Origin: a virus
Length of the DNA stretch: 64,000 nucleotides
Strand: one strand, 5' to 3'
IMG/VR virus record: IMGVR_UViG_3300022562_000124
Span: 1 to 64,000 of that record
Shown here: positions 26,320-34,240 of the stretch, one piece after another
How positions within the stretch are numbered: position 1 is the first letter of the stretch
Layout of the letters: the number at the start of each line of letters is the position of its first letter
Position numbers and translations under genes: made by a program
Notes under the pieces: model-generated
What the model was told of the DNA's origin: nothing
The model's input: the letters and a program-made list of their open reading frames with translations, nothing else
Database searches by the model: none

Positions 26320-27065
26320 TAGCCTATCATATCCGATACTGGCAAGCTGTAGCTGGAAATCATTTCTGCTTCCATCTTTTCGATTTCATTCATAGCATCG
26401 TTCAAAATCTTTTCACCATTGAACTCGACACCACCCGGTAGTTTCATGCCTGTAAACTTGGTTAGGTTAGTACCCCATTGATATTTGATCTTGGCTGTGG
26501 TATAATTTTGTAGCCAACGGTCACTCCATACGTCTGTCCAGACTTCAGGGTCAACAACTTCGTATGCTTCGACTACAAGGTATTCCAGATCGTTTGTCTT
26601 TGTGGTCCATTCCATATCGACATAGAGACGGTTTCTGTGTCGATTGTAGCGGATTGGCTGTTGACCAACTAGAAGTTCTGAGACAAGAGCAAGGTGTTCC
26701 ATGGTCATGTAATATGGTACCATTGAAACGCTTGTCAGTGTGTAAAGATCGTTAAGAGCAATCTGGTAGCGAATGTTAAATAGGTCATCGGAACGAACAA
26801 TAGGATCGGCAATAGGAAATACTCTCACCGCACCAATTACGTTCTCTGGTAGAGTGATATACTTGTTGATTTTATCTTCTGGCTGAATTGCATGTTTATA
26901 ATAAATTTTATCAGAACCGTCAAAGTGATAATCCCAATAATAGCGCAAAGCTTCATCAATACGATCCTCAACCTGATCGTCATCAACGTTGATTTCGATA
27001 ACAGGTTTGCCTAGCTTACGCAAGCAATATTCTTTGAATTCGTTTCTACTTGTTGGTACTGCCAT
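26319..27065 (-). CDS. 13: Neck protein (gp13-like)
   Basis: Head-completion protein that binds the portal. The 248 residues (T4: 309) have the conserved blocks FKEYCLRKLGKPVIEINVDD, QVEDRIDEALRYYWDYHFDG, KYITLPENVIGAVRVF and EKILNDAMNEIEKMEAEM. It is first in the 13-14-15-16-17 series here, under a TATAAATA box 32 bases upstream. Confidence 0.92.
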   Translation of the reverse strand: MAVPTSRNEFKEYCLRKLGKPVIEINVDDDQVEDRIDEALRYYWDYHFDGSDKIYYKHAIQPEDKINKYITLPENVIGAVRVFPIADPIVRSDDLFNIRYQIALNDLYTLTSVSMVPYYMTMEHLALVSELLVGQQPIRYNRHRNRLYVDMEWTTKTNDLEYLVVEAYEVVDPEVWTDVWSDRWLQNYTTAKIKYQWGTNLTKFTGMKLPGGVEFNGEKILNDAMNEIEKMEAEMISSYSLPVSDMIG

Positions 27066-27083
27066 TATTCCGTCCTATATACT
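27053..27083 (+). promoter_or_regulatory. Weak sigma70-like promoter for the heptose operon
   Basis: TTGGTA is followed after 17 bases by TATATA and after 19 by TATACT, about 32-38 bases upstream of the hldE-like start on the plus strand. The elements are imperfect, so this is a candidate only. Confidence 0.3.
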
Positions 27084-27096
27084 ATAGCGATCTATT

Positions 27097-27104
27097 TATT
27101 TATA
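27097..27104 (-). promoter_or_regulatory. Late promoter box TATAAATA upstream of gene 13
   Basis: Exact late consensus on the minus strand, with a second overlapping AATAAATA immediately beside it (27093-27100). It sits in the 50-base divergent gap between gene 13 and the heptose operon. Confidence 0.75.
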
Positions 27105-27114
27105 AAAGGTGATT

Positions 27115-28254
27115 ATGATGAAAGTTTGTATCATTGGCGATATTATTATTGACAACTACATTTATGGTACCGCAGAAAGGTTGTCGCCAGAGGCACCAAT
27201 CCCCATTGTAAAGTGTCAGTCAGCTACAGAAAAGTTGGGCGGCGCTGGTAATCTATACGAAAATCTATTGTCCCTTGGTGTTGACGTTGACTTGCTTGAT
27301 TTAAGTGAGCCACGATGTGTCAAGACACGTGTATTCTGTGACGGGCATTATGTTACCAGAATTGATGAAGACGAAATGACGGATGGTAGCAAGGTATTGG
27401 ATACCATTCGTGAGCTAGATTTTTCTGACTATGAGTATGTTATTCTCAGCGATTACGGTAAGGGTGTTCTCGAATACTCAGCATCTATTATCGAACACGT
27501 AAATCAATTTGGCTGTAAGGTAATTGTTGATCCTAAGAACCACTATTGGTTCTATGAAGGCGCATGGCTGGTTAAGCCAAACAGCGCAGAATTTACCAAG
27601 TATGAGTTTGACTCTTGGCAGGGCAATATTATCGTAACCGATTCTTCTAATGCTGTCACTGCCGATATCGATGGCAAGTTCTATCAGTCCTTTGTTGATA
27701 AGGTTGAAGTCAGCGATGTTACAGGAGCAGGAGATAGCTTCCTTGCTGCATTCGTATATGGCCTTACCATGGAATATGATTATCAGAAATGTCTTGACAT
27801 TGCAACTAAGGCGGCTACACATTCTGTCAAACATATTGGTACGTATACGCTAAAGCCGACTGATGTAGAGGAAATTGTTGTTTTCACAAATGGCTGCTTT
27901 GATATCCTTCATAGAGGCCATATAGAGTACCTAGAAGCGTCAAAGGCACTAGGGACTAGGCTGGTGATAGGATTGAACTCTGATGCTTCTGTAAAGCGTC
28001 TCAAGGGCGATTCTAGACCCATCCATACACAAGAGGACCGTAAGAAATCTTTGGAAGCTTTGTCCTGTGTCGATGAAGTCATAATTTTTGATGATGATAC
28101 ACCATATGATTTGATCAAGAGTCTCAGACCAAACATCATCACCAAAGGCGGCGACTACACAAAAGATAATGTTGTAGGAAATGATCTTGCACAGGTTGTC
28201 ATTTTGCCGTATAAGGAAGGTTATTCCACTACGGAAATCTTGGAGAAATTATGA
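27115..28254 (+). CDS. hldE: HldE-like bifunctional heptose kinase/adenylyltransferase
   Basis: In bacteria HldE phosphorylates heptose 7-phosphate at O1 and then joins AMP to make ADP-heptose. The N-terminal ~245 residues match the ribokinase-fold kinase: CIIGDIIIDNYIYGTAERLSPEAP near the start, GGAGNLYENL, and DVTGAGDSFLAAF near 203 with the catalytic Asp. The C-terminal ~125 residues match the nucleotidyltransferase: FTNGCFDILHRGHIEYL with the HxGH motif, and IITKGGDYTKDNVVG. At about 379 residues it is roughly 100 shorter than E. coli HldE (477), mostly in the kinase half. An AAGGTG site precedes ATGs at 27115 and 27118. It leads a coupled three-gene operon. Confidence 0.88.
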   Translation: MMKVCIIGDIIIDNYIYGTAERLSPEAPIPIVKCQSATEKLGGAGNLYENLLSLGVDVDLLDLSEPRCVKTRVFCDGHYVTRIDEDEMTDGSKVLDTIRELDFSDYEYVILSDYGKGVLEYSASIIEHVNQFGCKVIVDPKNHYWFYEGAWLVKPNSAEFTKYEFDSWQGNIIVTDSSNAVTADIDGKFYQSFVDKVEVSDVTGAGDSFLAAFVYGLTMEYDYQKCLDIATKAATHSVKHIGTYTLKPTDVEEIVVFTNGCFDILHRGHIEYLEASKALGTRLVIGLNSDASVKRLKGDSRPIHTQEDRKKSLEALSCVDEVIIFDDDTPYDLIKSLRPNIITKGGDYTKDNVVGNDLAQVVILPYKEGYSTTEILEKL

Positions 28255-28610
28255 CTAGACTAACTGGATATGTAGAAAAGGGTTGGGGCCATGAATTGAT
28301 ATGGGCAACCAACGACAAGTATTGTGGTAAGCTGATGCACTTTAAAAAGGGTGCAAAGTTCTCTATGCATTTTCATGCAGAGAAGGATGAGACATGGTAT
28401 GTCCAGAGCGGTGTGTTTATTGTAGAGACAATCGACACCAAGGACGCAAGTGTCCGCAAGATGACTCTGTTTGAAGGGAATGTACATCACAATCCGCCTC
28501 TTGTTCCACACAGACTCATCTGTGTCGAGGAAGGCACCATCATTGAAGTTTCTACACCAGACAGCGTAGAAGACAACTATCGTGTAATGCCGGGAGATTC
28601 ACAGAAATGA
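28251..28610 (+). CDS. Cupin-domain protein
   Basis: A 119-residue single cupin. KGWGHELIW, the metal-binding MHFHAEKDETWYVQSG (two His and a Glu) and PHRLICVEEGTIIEVSTP correspond to the two cupin motifs. The form resembles the isomerase domain of sugar-phosphate isomerases and mannose-1-phosphate guanylyltransferase C-termini. It overlaps hldE and the HldD-like gene by four bases each, so it should act in the same sugar pathway, perhaps as an isomerase or epimerase. No GmhA-type isomerase is visible, but cupins and GmhA are unrelated folds, so replacement is only a hypothesis. Confidence 0.8.
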   Translation: MTRLTGYVEKGWGHELIWATNDKYCGKLMHFKKGAKFSMHFHAEKDETWYVQSGVFIVETIDTKDASVRKMTLFEGNVHHNPPLVPHRLICVEEGTIIEVSTPDSVEDNYRVMPGDSQK

Positions 28611-29392
28611 TCGTGGTTACAGGATGCGAAGGATTCATTGGGAAGAACCTGATGAATTGTTTTGACAACGTGATGGGATTTGATATCACAGATTTTAATA
28701 CTGTGTTTGACATTAATCCTAAGCTTATCGATAGAGTTTATCACATGGGAGCACTGTCTTCCACCACAGAAACCGACTTCAATAAGATACATTATTATAA
28801 TGTGGACTATTCAATTCGCCTGTTTGAATGGTGCATTGAGCACGGCATTCCTGTGTCTTATGCCTCTTCTGCTTCTGTGTATGGAAACACCAACAATCAC
28901 ACAATCAATCCTCTTAACTACTATGCTTTGTCAAAGGCAACCGTAGACATGTGGGTAAAGATTAATAGGGACAGGTTTTCCAACATTCGTGGATATCGTT
29001 TCTATAACGTATATGGTCAGGGCGAAGAGCATAAGGGAAATCAGGCTTCTCCCGTTCAACAATTCACCAAGCAAGCTTTGGAAACTGGTAAGATTAAAAT
29101 TTTCGATAAATCAGGAAACGGTACTCGTGATTTTATCTGGGTTGGTGACGTATGCCGCATCATGATAAATGATGATAGAGAATCTGGTATCTATGATGTT
29201 GGTACAGGGAATCCCATATCGTTCTCAGATGTTGCTAAGCTGGTTGCAGACAAGTATGGCGCAAGCATCGAAGTAATACCATTCCCAGATCATCTTAAGA
29301 ATAAGTATCAGTTCTATACTTGCGCCAAGTATGAGCACGTTGATGAAACTTGTATTAGTGTAGAAGATTACCTATTAAGGCTCAACGATTAA
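28607..29392 (+). CDS. hldD: HldD-like ADP-heptose 6-epimerase (SDR family)
   Basis: Extended short-chain dehydrogenase. The NAD(P)-binding TGCEGFIGKN is at about 5-14 and the catalytic set is S88 with Y106xxxK110 (NYYALSK). Several segments are specific to HldD: MGALSSTTETD (E. coli EGACSSTTEWD), GYRFYNVYGQGEEHKGNQAS ([20 protein letters not shown]) and FPDHLKNKYQFYT (FPDKLKGRYQAFT). It is 261 residues against 310 for E. coli. It would convert ADP-D-glycero-D-manno-heptose to the L-glycero form. Its 3' end overlaps the convergent gene at 29375 by 18 bases. Confidence 0.85.
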   Translation: MIVVTGCEGFIGKNLMNCFDNVMGFDITDFNTVFDINPKLIDRVYHMGALSSTTETDFNKIHYYNVDYSIRLFEWCIEHGIPVSYASSASVYGNTNNHTINPLNYYALSKATVDMWVKINRDRFSNIRGYRFYNVYGQGEEHKGNQASPVQQFTKQALETGKIKIFDKSGNGTRDFIWVGDVCRIMINDDRESGIYDVGTGNPISFSDVAKLVADKYGASIEVIPFPDHLKNKYQFYTCAKYEHVDETCISVEDYLLRLND

Positions 29393-29911
29393 CTTATAGC
29401 AATGAATTAGCTTGTGGTCAAATCGTTTGAATAGCCATGGGCGATAAAAGATAGCATCGTTTTCACGTAGATTGACATGCGTTTCCAGAACCCATTCCTC
29501 TGGATTGTTGTAGTCGAACTCGTCAAGCGGTGCTTCTTTTAGTGTGTTCTTTGCACCAGAAATGTGGCTGAATATTTGGAACGTAGTGTCTTCCAAAGCA
29601 ATTGCAAGTCGCCAATCATAAATGTTATCATAATATTCAAAGTGCACACAATCCCAAGGTCGGCGGAATGTTCCTGAGGCTTCCTTATCAAGCTTGACAT
29701 ACTCACCAATCATTTCACCAAACAACATATCAACGTCTGGCCATATCATATTGAACTTCGGAATTTCAAGACCGTAGTCCATTGGTTCGTATTTTAATTC
29801 ACCGACGATATGTTTATACTTGTGTGCGTCATCCTCATGAAAGAAGTCTCTTGCATGAATGAAATTCAAAACACTTTTATTAACAGTAAAATTACTTTTG
29901 GACTTTCCCAT
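29375..29911 (-). CDS. Hypothetical protein, possible jelly-roll fold
   Basis: A 178-residue protein. The C-terminal ETHVNLRENDAIFYRPWLFKRFDH resembles the last strands of 2-oxoglutarate/Fe(II) oxygenase-like jelly rolls (LxxNDAIxYRxW), and an upstream HFEYYDNIYDW could be the first metal-ligand region. A clear HxD...H triad is not visible, so it may be a non-catalytic relative. It begins with a one-base overlap to the GT9-like gene and is last in the minus-strand glycan cluster. Confidence 0.5.
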   Translation of the reverse strand: MGKSKSNFTVNKSVLNFIHARDFFHEDDAHKYKHIVGELKYEPMDYGLEIPKFNMIWPDVDMLFGEMIGEYVKLDKEASGTFRRPWDCVHFEYYDNIYDWRLAIALEDTTFQIFSHISGAKNTLKEAPLDEFDYNNPEEWVLETHVNLRENDAIFYRPWLFKRFDHKLIHCYKLIVEP

Positions 29912-30785
29912 TACTCGTACAACTTTCTATTGATAATGTTTGATAGCTCACGAATTTGATCATCGGTAAACGTCATGATACCGTCATTACTGCGATCAGC
30001 AAACTCACAATCAATACCAGAAATGCGAATAGGACTGTAGACAGGTGTCTTTCCATTGCGATAAATGGTGAAATAATCTGGGTAAGAAACATTGACTTCA
30101 TCAGTTGAACCCATTATAACCACACCCGGTTTGTTGGTAGCGCGGGCCATATGCTGTCCTACGCTATCACATCCGACGAACAAATCACACTGTTCGATAA
30201 GTGACAGATACATTCTAAGGTCTGCACCCGGAGTGTTGCCGGGATTCTGTGAAATGCTATCCGCAGGATGGAAGAACTGAGAGTCACCGAAATAAATGAT
30301 CATCGCATCTTTATTGGTGCGAGTGATTTCTGTGACTAGCTTACCATAATCATCTACGTCTAGGCTTCTGTGACTCGAATCATATGGTCTGCCATTTAGC
30401 ATTGACATGCCACTACCATATGGTTGAACTACGATAATCTTTGACTTCTTTAGCTCTTGTTTTTTTTGTTCCAACAGCCACTTTGCTGTGTTCTTTTCAA
30501 GAGAAGACGTATACAGAACAGGAGCAGTCAGGTCGCTGTGATCGTGTGTCTTGTTGATTTCAACGTCAAACGCTTCGGCCAAAGACAACTCTTGATTATA
30601 ATAACAATAGAGAAGGTTCTATCCTGAAGAAGTGGGTGGCTCCAAAATAGGCTTTCCCATCCATAAACAAGAACTTTAAAATCATCATCTGGATTGAGGC
30701 GGGCAAACTTTTCCAGCGCAGGAACAGCAGCGATAACACGGCCAGCGCCGCCAGTGATGATGAATGTGGTATTAGATTTCGTCAT
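29911..30785 (-). pseudogene. GT9 heptosyltransferase-like gene split by a -1 frameshift
   Basis: Two overlapping frames encode the halves of one glycosyltransferase. The first (30785 down to about 30600) begins MTKSNTTFIITGGAGRVIAAV, the GT9 N-terminal nucleotide-sugar enzyme start. The second (about 30618 to 29911) carries the C-terminal domain, with QCDLFVGCDSVGQHMARATN and a GVVIMGSTDEV strand typical of GT9 acceptor/donor sites. The frame changes by -1 (or one base lost) somewhere in 30590-30618, a region of mixed A/T with no classic slippery heptamer. The downstream frame cannot start at an ATG; only a TTG at 30588 is available. It could be a real inactivation or a one-base sequencing error. 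Intact, the protein would be about 290 residues. Confidence 0.75.
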
Positions 30786-31155
30786 ATTTTATTCCAACCC
30801 ATACTGTGTTCAATGCTTTCGCACATTTATTTAATTTTTCATATGTTTCATACGGCACGTTAGGCCAAAGCTCAACTACTTTAAGATATTGACTACCGTC
30901 TTCTGCATCGGCCACACTTACCATGATGCCGCACTTGTCAGGACGCATATCTTCGTCTAATATTCCCTGAGACCACGCACATTGATATTTGCGACATACA
31001 TTTGGTCTCTCATTATATATCGTGCATTTATTGTCAACCAAAAAGTAGCATGGTCTTCTGCCTTGTGCGAGATTACCATGGACATTGACAGCAAGGATGC
31101 CTTGACAGCACCCCGTACAGTCTCCACATGGTCTAAATTCAGTTGGCGTATTCAT
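30772..31155 (-). CDS. YkgJ-family cysteine-cluster protein
   Basis: A 127-residue protein starting MNTPTEFRPCGDCTGCCQG; I chose this start because the longer frame runs deep into the preceding gene. It has CxxCxxCC near residues 10-17 and later CYFLVDNKC and NVCRKYQC, the metal (zinc or iron-sulphur) cluster pattern of the YkgJ family. Family members often occur beside sugar-modification genes, and some are proposed to be Fe-S proteins; no reaction is established. It overlaps its upstream gene by 17 bases and its downstream one by 14. Confidence 0.8.
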   Translation of the reverse strand: MNTPTEFRPCGDCTGCCQGILAVNVHGNLAQGRRPCYFLVDNKCTIYNERPNVCRKYQCAWSQGILDEDMRPDKCGIMVSVADAEDGSQYLKVVELWPNVPYETYEKLNKCAKALNTVWVGIKYDEI

Positions 31156-31942
31156 CCCACCACTTTCTCCACTTGATGAAAGGATCAAGCTGACGATCAA
31201 ACTGCATATGCAGTGCTAGGCTAGGAACAGGATTAAAACGAATTGCTCTATTGGCTCTCCAAATATTCCAGATTGTATTGTCTTCCCATACACGAATTTC
31301 ACCCGGCTCTTCCTTGCGGAGATAATTGCCGTCATAATTCTTGGCAAGGGTTTCAAAAAGAATCCAGTTTGCTTTGAACAATTCTGGGGTTGTCATCATG
31401 ACATTTGTGGTGTAAATACCGGACCTCCAATGACGCTCTGTGCCGTGGACAAGCCAGCACATAGCCTCTGGTGGATCATACTCTTCTGGTGTGTCGAATG
31501 GGTATAGAACGATATCGCTTCTATCAAGTTTTTGTTCAAACAGATAAAAACTATCGATCATTTCACGAATAGCAGAAGTCTGATGTAGGTAATCATCTTC
31601 TACTGAATACACTAAATCTGCCTTTGAGTCTCTACACATTTGGAATTGAACAAGTGCAGAATGGCGGTATCCTTTTTCTTCAAGATGAATAAGCTCTGCG
31701 TTCATGTCCTTGATTTCTTCCTTGAGAAAGTTAATCAGGTCATCGGAGCTATGATCATCAAGAATAGTGAGACGAACATTGTGTGCACGTACATCTTTAA
31801 TTGAATTCTTTAGGGACTTGAAGCATCCCTTAATTAATGTATTTTTATCCATATCACAGTAGCGAACACGCCAATCATTATGGACGTTTCCACCATCATG
31901 TGTTCTCAAAATAATGTGGATATCTTTGATAAGGTCGTTCAT
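31139..31942 (-). CDS. GT2-like glycosyltransferase
   Basis: A 267-residue protein starting MNDLIKDIHIILRTHDGG. The ATG at 31942 has GAGG nine bases upstream and follows the carbamoyltransferase stop directly. The fold is GT-A: IHIILRTHDGG, LTILDDHSSDDLI, LVYSVEDDYLHQ (the DxD-type metal site) and a later acceptor region YPFDTPEEYDPPEAM. The sugar and acceptor are unknown. It is transcribed with the carbamoyl- and sulfotransferases, so all three may act on the same glycan. Confidence 0.75.
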   Translation of the reverse strand: MNDLIKDIHIILRTHDGGNVHNDWRVRYCDMDKNTLIKGCFKSLKNSIKDVRAHNVRLTILDDHSSDDLINFLKEEIKDMNAELIHLEEKGYRHSALVQFQMCRDSKADLVYSVEDDYLHQTSAIREMIDSFYLFEQKLDRSDIVLYPFDTPEEYDPPEAMCWLVHGTERHWRSGIYTTNVMMTTPELFKANWILFETLAKNYDGNYLRKEEPGEIRVWEDNTIWNIWRANRAIRFNPVPSLALHMQFDRQLDPFIKWRKWWDEYAN

Positions 31943-31943
31943 A

Positions 31944-33542
31944 TTAAGCCTCAATAATTCTACCATTTAATACCAAAGCATCTACTCTGGCAGTTTCTAA
32001 AAATTTCAATGCGTCTTCTTCAGTTTCCAGAATAGGTTCGCCGTTACCGTTCAAGCTGGTGTTGATCAGAACAGGAACCCCGGTCAAATTATAGAATGCC
32101 TTCACAAGTCTATAATATGGCGGATTGTGTTCTTCATTGATAGTCTGGTGTCTTGCAGTGCCGTCTACGTGTGTTGCGGCTGGTATTTCCTTTGGCTGCA
32201 ATACAGGACACGTATAGAGCATATAGGGACTAGGACCATCAAAGTCAAACCAGTTATGCGCTTCTTCCTCTAAGACCACAGGAGCGAATGGGCGGAACCA
32301 TTCACGGTTCTTAACAACATGGTTAAGCTTTTCTCTGGTGTGATATGAGCGAGGATCAGCAAGGATGCTGCGATTGCCTAGAGCACGTGGTCCATATTCG
32401 CTGGCACCCATGAACCATGCAATCACCTTGCCATCGGCAATCATCTTTGCTATCTTGTCATAGTCTGGTTCAAAGTAATCGTACTTCTTTCCAGTGTAGC
32501 AAATCTCGCTGCTCTTATATGTATAACGTGGCTCATCAAACAAATTGTGTGCGACATAGAGTGCAGCACCAACGGCATTTCCATCATCCCCACAAGCAGG
32601 GAAGTGATGAATGTTTTTGAATGATGTGCTCTTTTTGATTCTGTAGTTCGTATTGCAGTTTAAGAGCGAACCACCAGATAGGCAAAGGTTTGGTGAGATG
32701 TGTTGAATTGCCTTGGTGACTTCTGTGATGCTCATTTCAAGCAGCAACTGAATAGTGGCAGCAAGGTCCGCAGCTTCCTTAAAAGAAAGTTCATGTGGAT
32801 GCTTGTTGCTCAGCTTGCCCCACATGTTACCCCAGAATTGACGATAAGTAAGTTCTGTCTGAATAGGGTCTTCATCGATTGGCATAGGATAGAACATATC
32901 TTGTAGATATTGATTTATGTTCATAATGACTTCTGGTAGCGGTGTGCCATATGCAGCAAGGCCCATGGTTGTACCTGCCTTGGCATACGCTGGAATGAAG
33001 CCAAGGCATTCTGTAAACACGGCATAGCCAATCCCAGAAATAAGTTTAGGACAATCGATAATTTCTAGCTTGGTTCCTTCGCCCTTAAAGATCAGACTAT
33101 TGTCAACTATACCGCCGAATGATGAGTCAACGCTTAGACACACTGCTTCGTCAAAGTTACTAGTATAGTATGCAGAGGCGGCATGACAGACATGATGCGG
33201 CAATACATGAACGTCAAATATTCTGCCTCTGATTCTTCCACGCATGACAAAACGATTGATGCCCATCTTATAGCTGGTAACATCAATCTCATTATCGTCT
33301 GGATCATAGAGACGCAAAGTGTTATGATTATATTCTTCCTTGTAGTCTGTCAAGGCGATGCAATCAATCTCATCAAGTGTGATTCCGGCCTCAGAAAGAA
33401 CGTAATCAATAACTTCGTCTGTCACTCCAAACTGTTTCTTTACACGAGTAATTCTTTCAGAAGAAATTGCAGTGACAAGCTTACCATCTTTCACGATAGC
33501 AGCGGCACCATCATGACTAAAATTCAATCCAAGAACGATCAT
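31944..33542 (-). CDS. NodU/TobZ-type carbamoyltransferase
   Basis: Transfers a carbamoyl group from carbamoyl phosphate, via carbamoyl-AMP, to a sugar hydroxyl. The 532-residue protein has the two expected domains: an N-terminal Kae1-like part (IVLGLNFSHDGAAAIV, HHVCHAASAYYTS with the metal-binding HxxxH, CLSGGSLLNCNTN) and a C-terminal YrdC-like part (GASEYGPRALGNRSILADPR, REWFRPFAP, TSLNGNGEPIL). It starts at the ATG at 33542, overlapping the sulfotransferase stop as ATGA. NodU homologues carbamoylate Nod factors and antibiotics and occur in some phages; here it points to O-carbamoylated sugars. Confidence 0.92.
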   Translation of the reverse strand: MIVLGLNFSHDGAAAIVKDGKLVTAISSERITRVKKQFGVTDEVIDYVLSEAGITLDEIDCIALTDYKEEYNHNTLRLYDPDDNEIDVTSYKMGINRFVMRGRIRGRIFDVHVLPHHVCHAASAYYTSNFDEAVCLSVDSSFGGIVDNSLIFKGEGTKLEIIDCPKLISGIGYAVFTECLGFIPAYAKAGTTMGLAAYGTPLPEVIMNINQYLQDMFYPMPIDEDPIQTELTYRQFWGNMWGKLSNKHPHELSFKEAADLAATIQLLLEMSITEVTKAIQHISPNLCLSGGSLLNCNTNYRIKKSTSFKNIHHFPACGDDGNAVGAALYVAHNLFDEPRYTYKSSEICYTGKKYDYFEPDYDKIAKMIADGKVIAWFMGASEYGPRALGNRSILADPRSYHTREKLNHVVKNREWFRPFAPVVLEEEAHNWFDFDGPSPYMLYTCPVLQPKEIPAATHVDGTARHQTINEEHNPPYYRLVKAFYNLTGVPVLINTSLNGNGEPILETEEDALKFLETARVDALVLNGRIIEA

Positions 33543-34240
33543 TTCCAAACTTCCATATTAGAGTAGGCATTCACCAAGTCAGGCGGCAACACCATATTGT
33601 TTATTTTATATTCTACCATAGATGTGGTAGTGCAGTCAACTTCTTTATCAAGTTCATCCCAATCCATCTTGACATTCTTGAAGTCATGTGTATAATAGGT
33701 ATGTCCTGTAAAATTGTATATTGCTTTCATCATTCCTTCAGGGTTTGCACGAAGAACATCATAGTCCACAAACATAAACATGTCTCTATCAGGACCAGAG
33801 ATAGCTTGCTTGATACCATTGTATGCATGACCTACCATACCGTTCATTAGATCATTGGCACGAGAATATACATCACCAGATGCACCATGATTTCTTCTGT
33901 ATGCTAGCTCAAAACTATTCAGAACATCAGTAATATTTCTTACACAAATGAGCATCTTTGTTTTTGGAAACGTTTCTTTTAACGAATATGTGAGGAATGA
34001 CCAAGATATATTCGTATTGAATACAGTCGGCTTTTTGATATGCTCATAGTGACCATCAAATAAATGACGCAATGTGTTCTGTCTCTGAAATAAAGGCGTA
34101 TCCTGATTCAGGACAAAAGAAGTCATGTTGGCAAGATGATCAGTTTCATTAGCGTGAAACTTTGGATTTTGGTTAAGAATGCTTGATAGCAATGTACTAC
34201 CTGATCTTGGCAGACCAGTAATCAAATGATATTCTTTCAT
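33539..34240 (-). CDS. Sulfotransferase-like protein 1
   Basis: A 233-residue PAPS-dependent sulfotransferase fold. The 5'-phosphosulphate-binding loop is TGLPRSGST at about 8-16, and a 3'-phosphate-binding segment CVRNITDVLNSFELAYRR lies near 100-117. It could add sulphate to a sugar or protein. It overlaps the carbamoyltransferase and the TPR-GT9 gene by four bases each, so these are coupled. Confidence 0.82.
   Translation of the reverse strand: MKEYHLITGLPRSGSTLLSSILNQNPKFHANETDHLANMTSFVLNQDTPLFQRQNTLRHLFDGHYEHIKKPTVFNTNISWSFLTYSLKETFPKTKMLICVRNITDVLNSFELAYRRNHGASGDVYSRANDLMNGMVGHAYNGIKQAISGPDRDMFMFVDYDVLRANPEGMMKAIYNFTGHTYYTHDFKNVKMDWDELDKEVDCTTTSMVEYKINNMVLPPDLVNAYSNMEVWK

Noticed and set aside
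29375-29911. Assignment as an active 2-oxoglutarate oxygenase
   Set aside because: The C-terminal strand pattern is suggestive but the HxD...H metal triad is not clear, so it is left as a hypothetical jelly-roll protein.
30588-30618. Programmed -1 ribosomal frameshift in the GT9-like gene
   Set aside because: No X-XXY-YYZ slippery heptamer or obvious downstream pseudoknot is seen in the overlap. A lost base or a sequence error is simpler.
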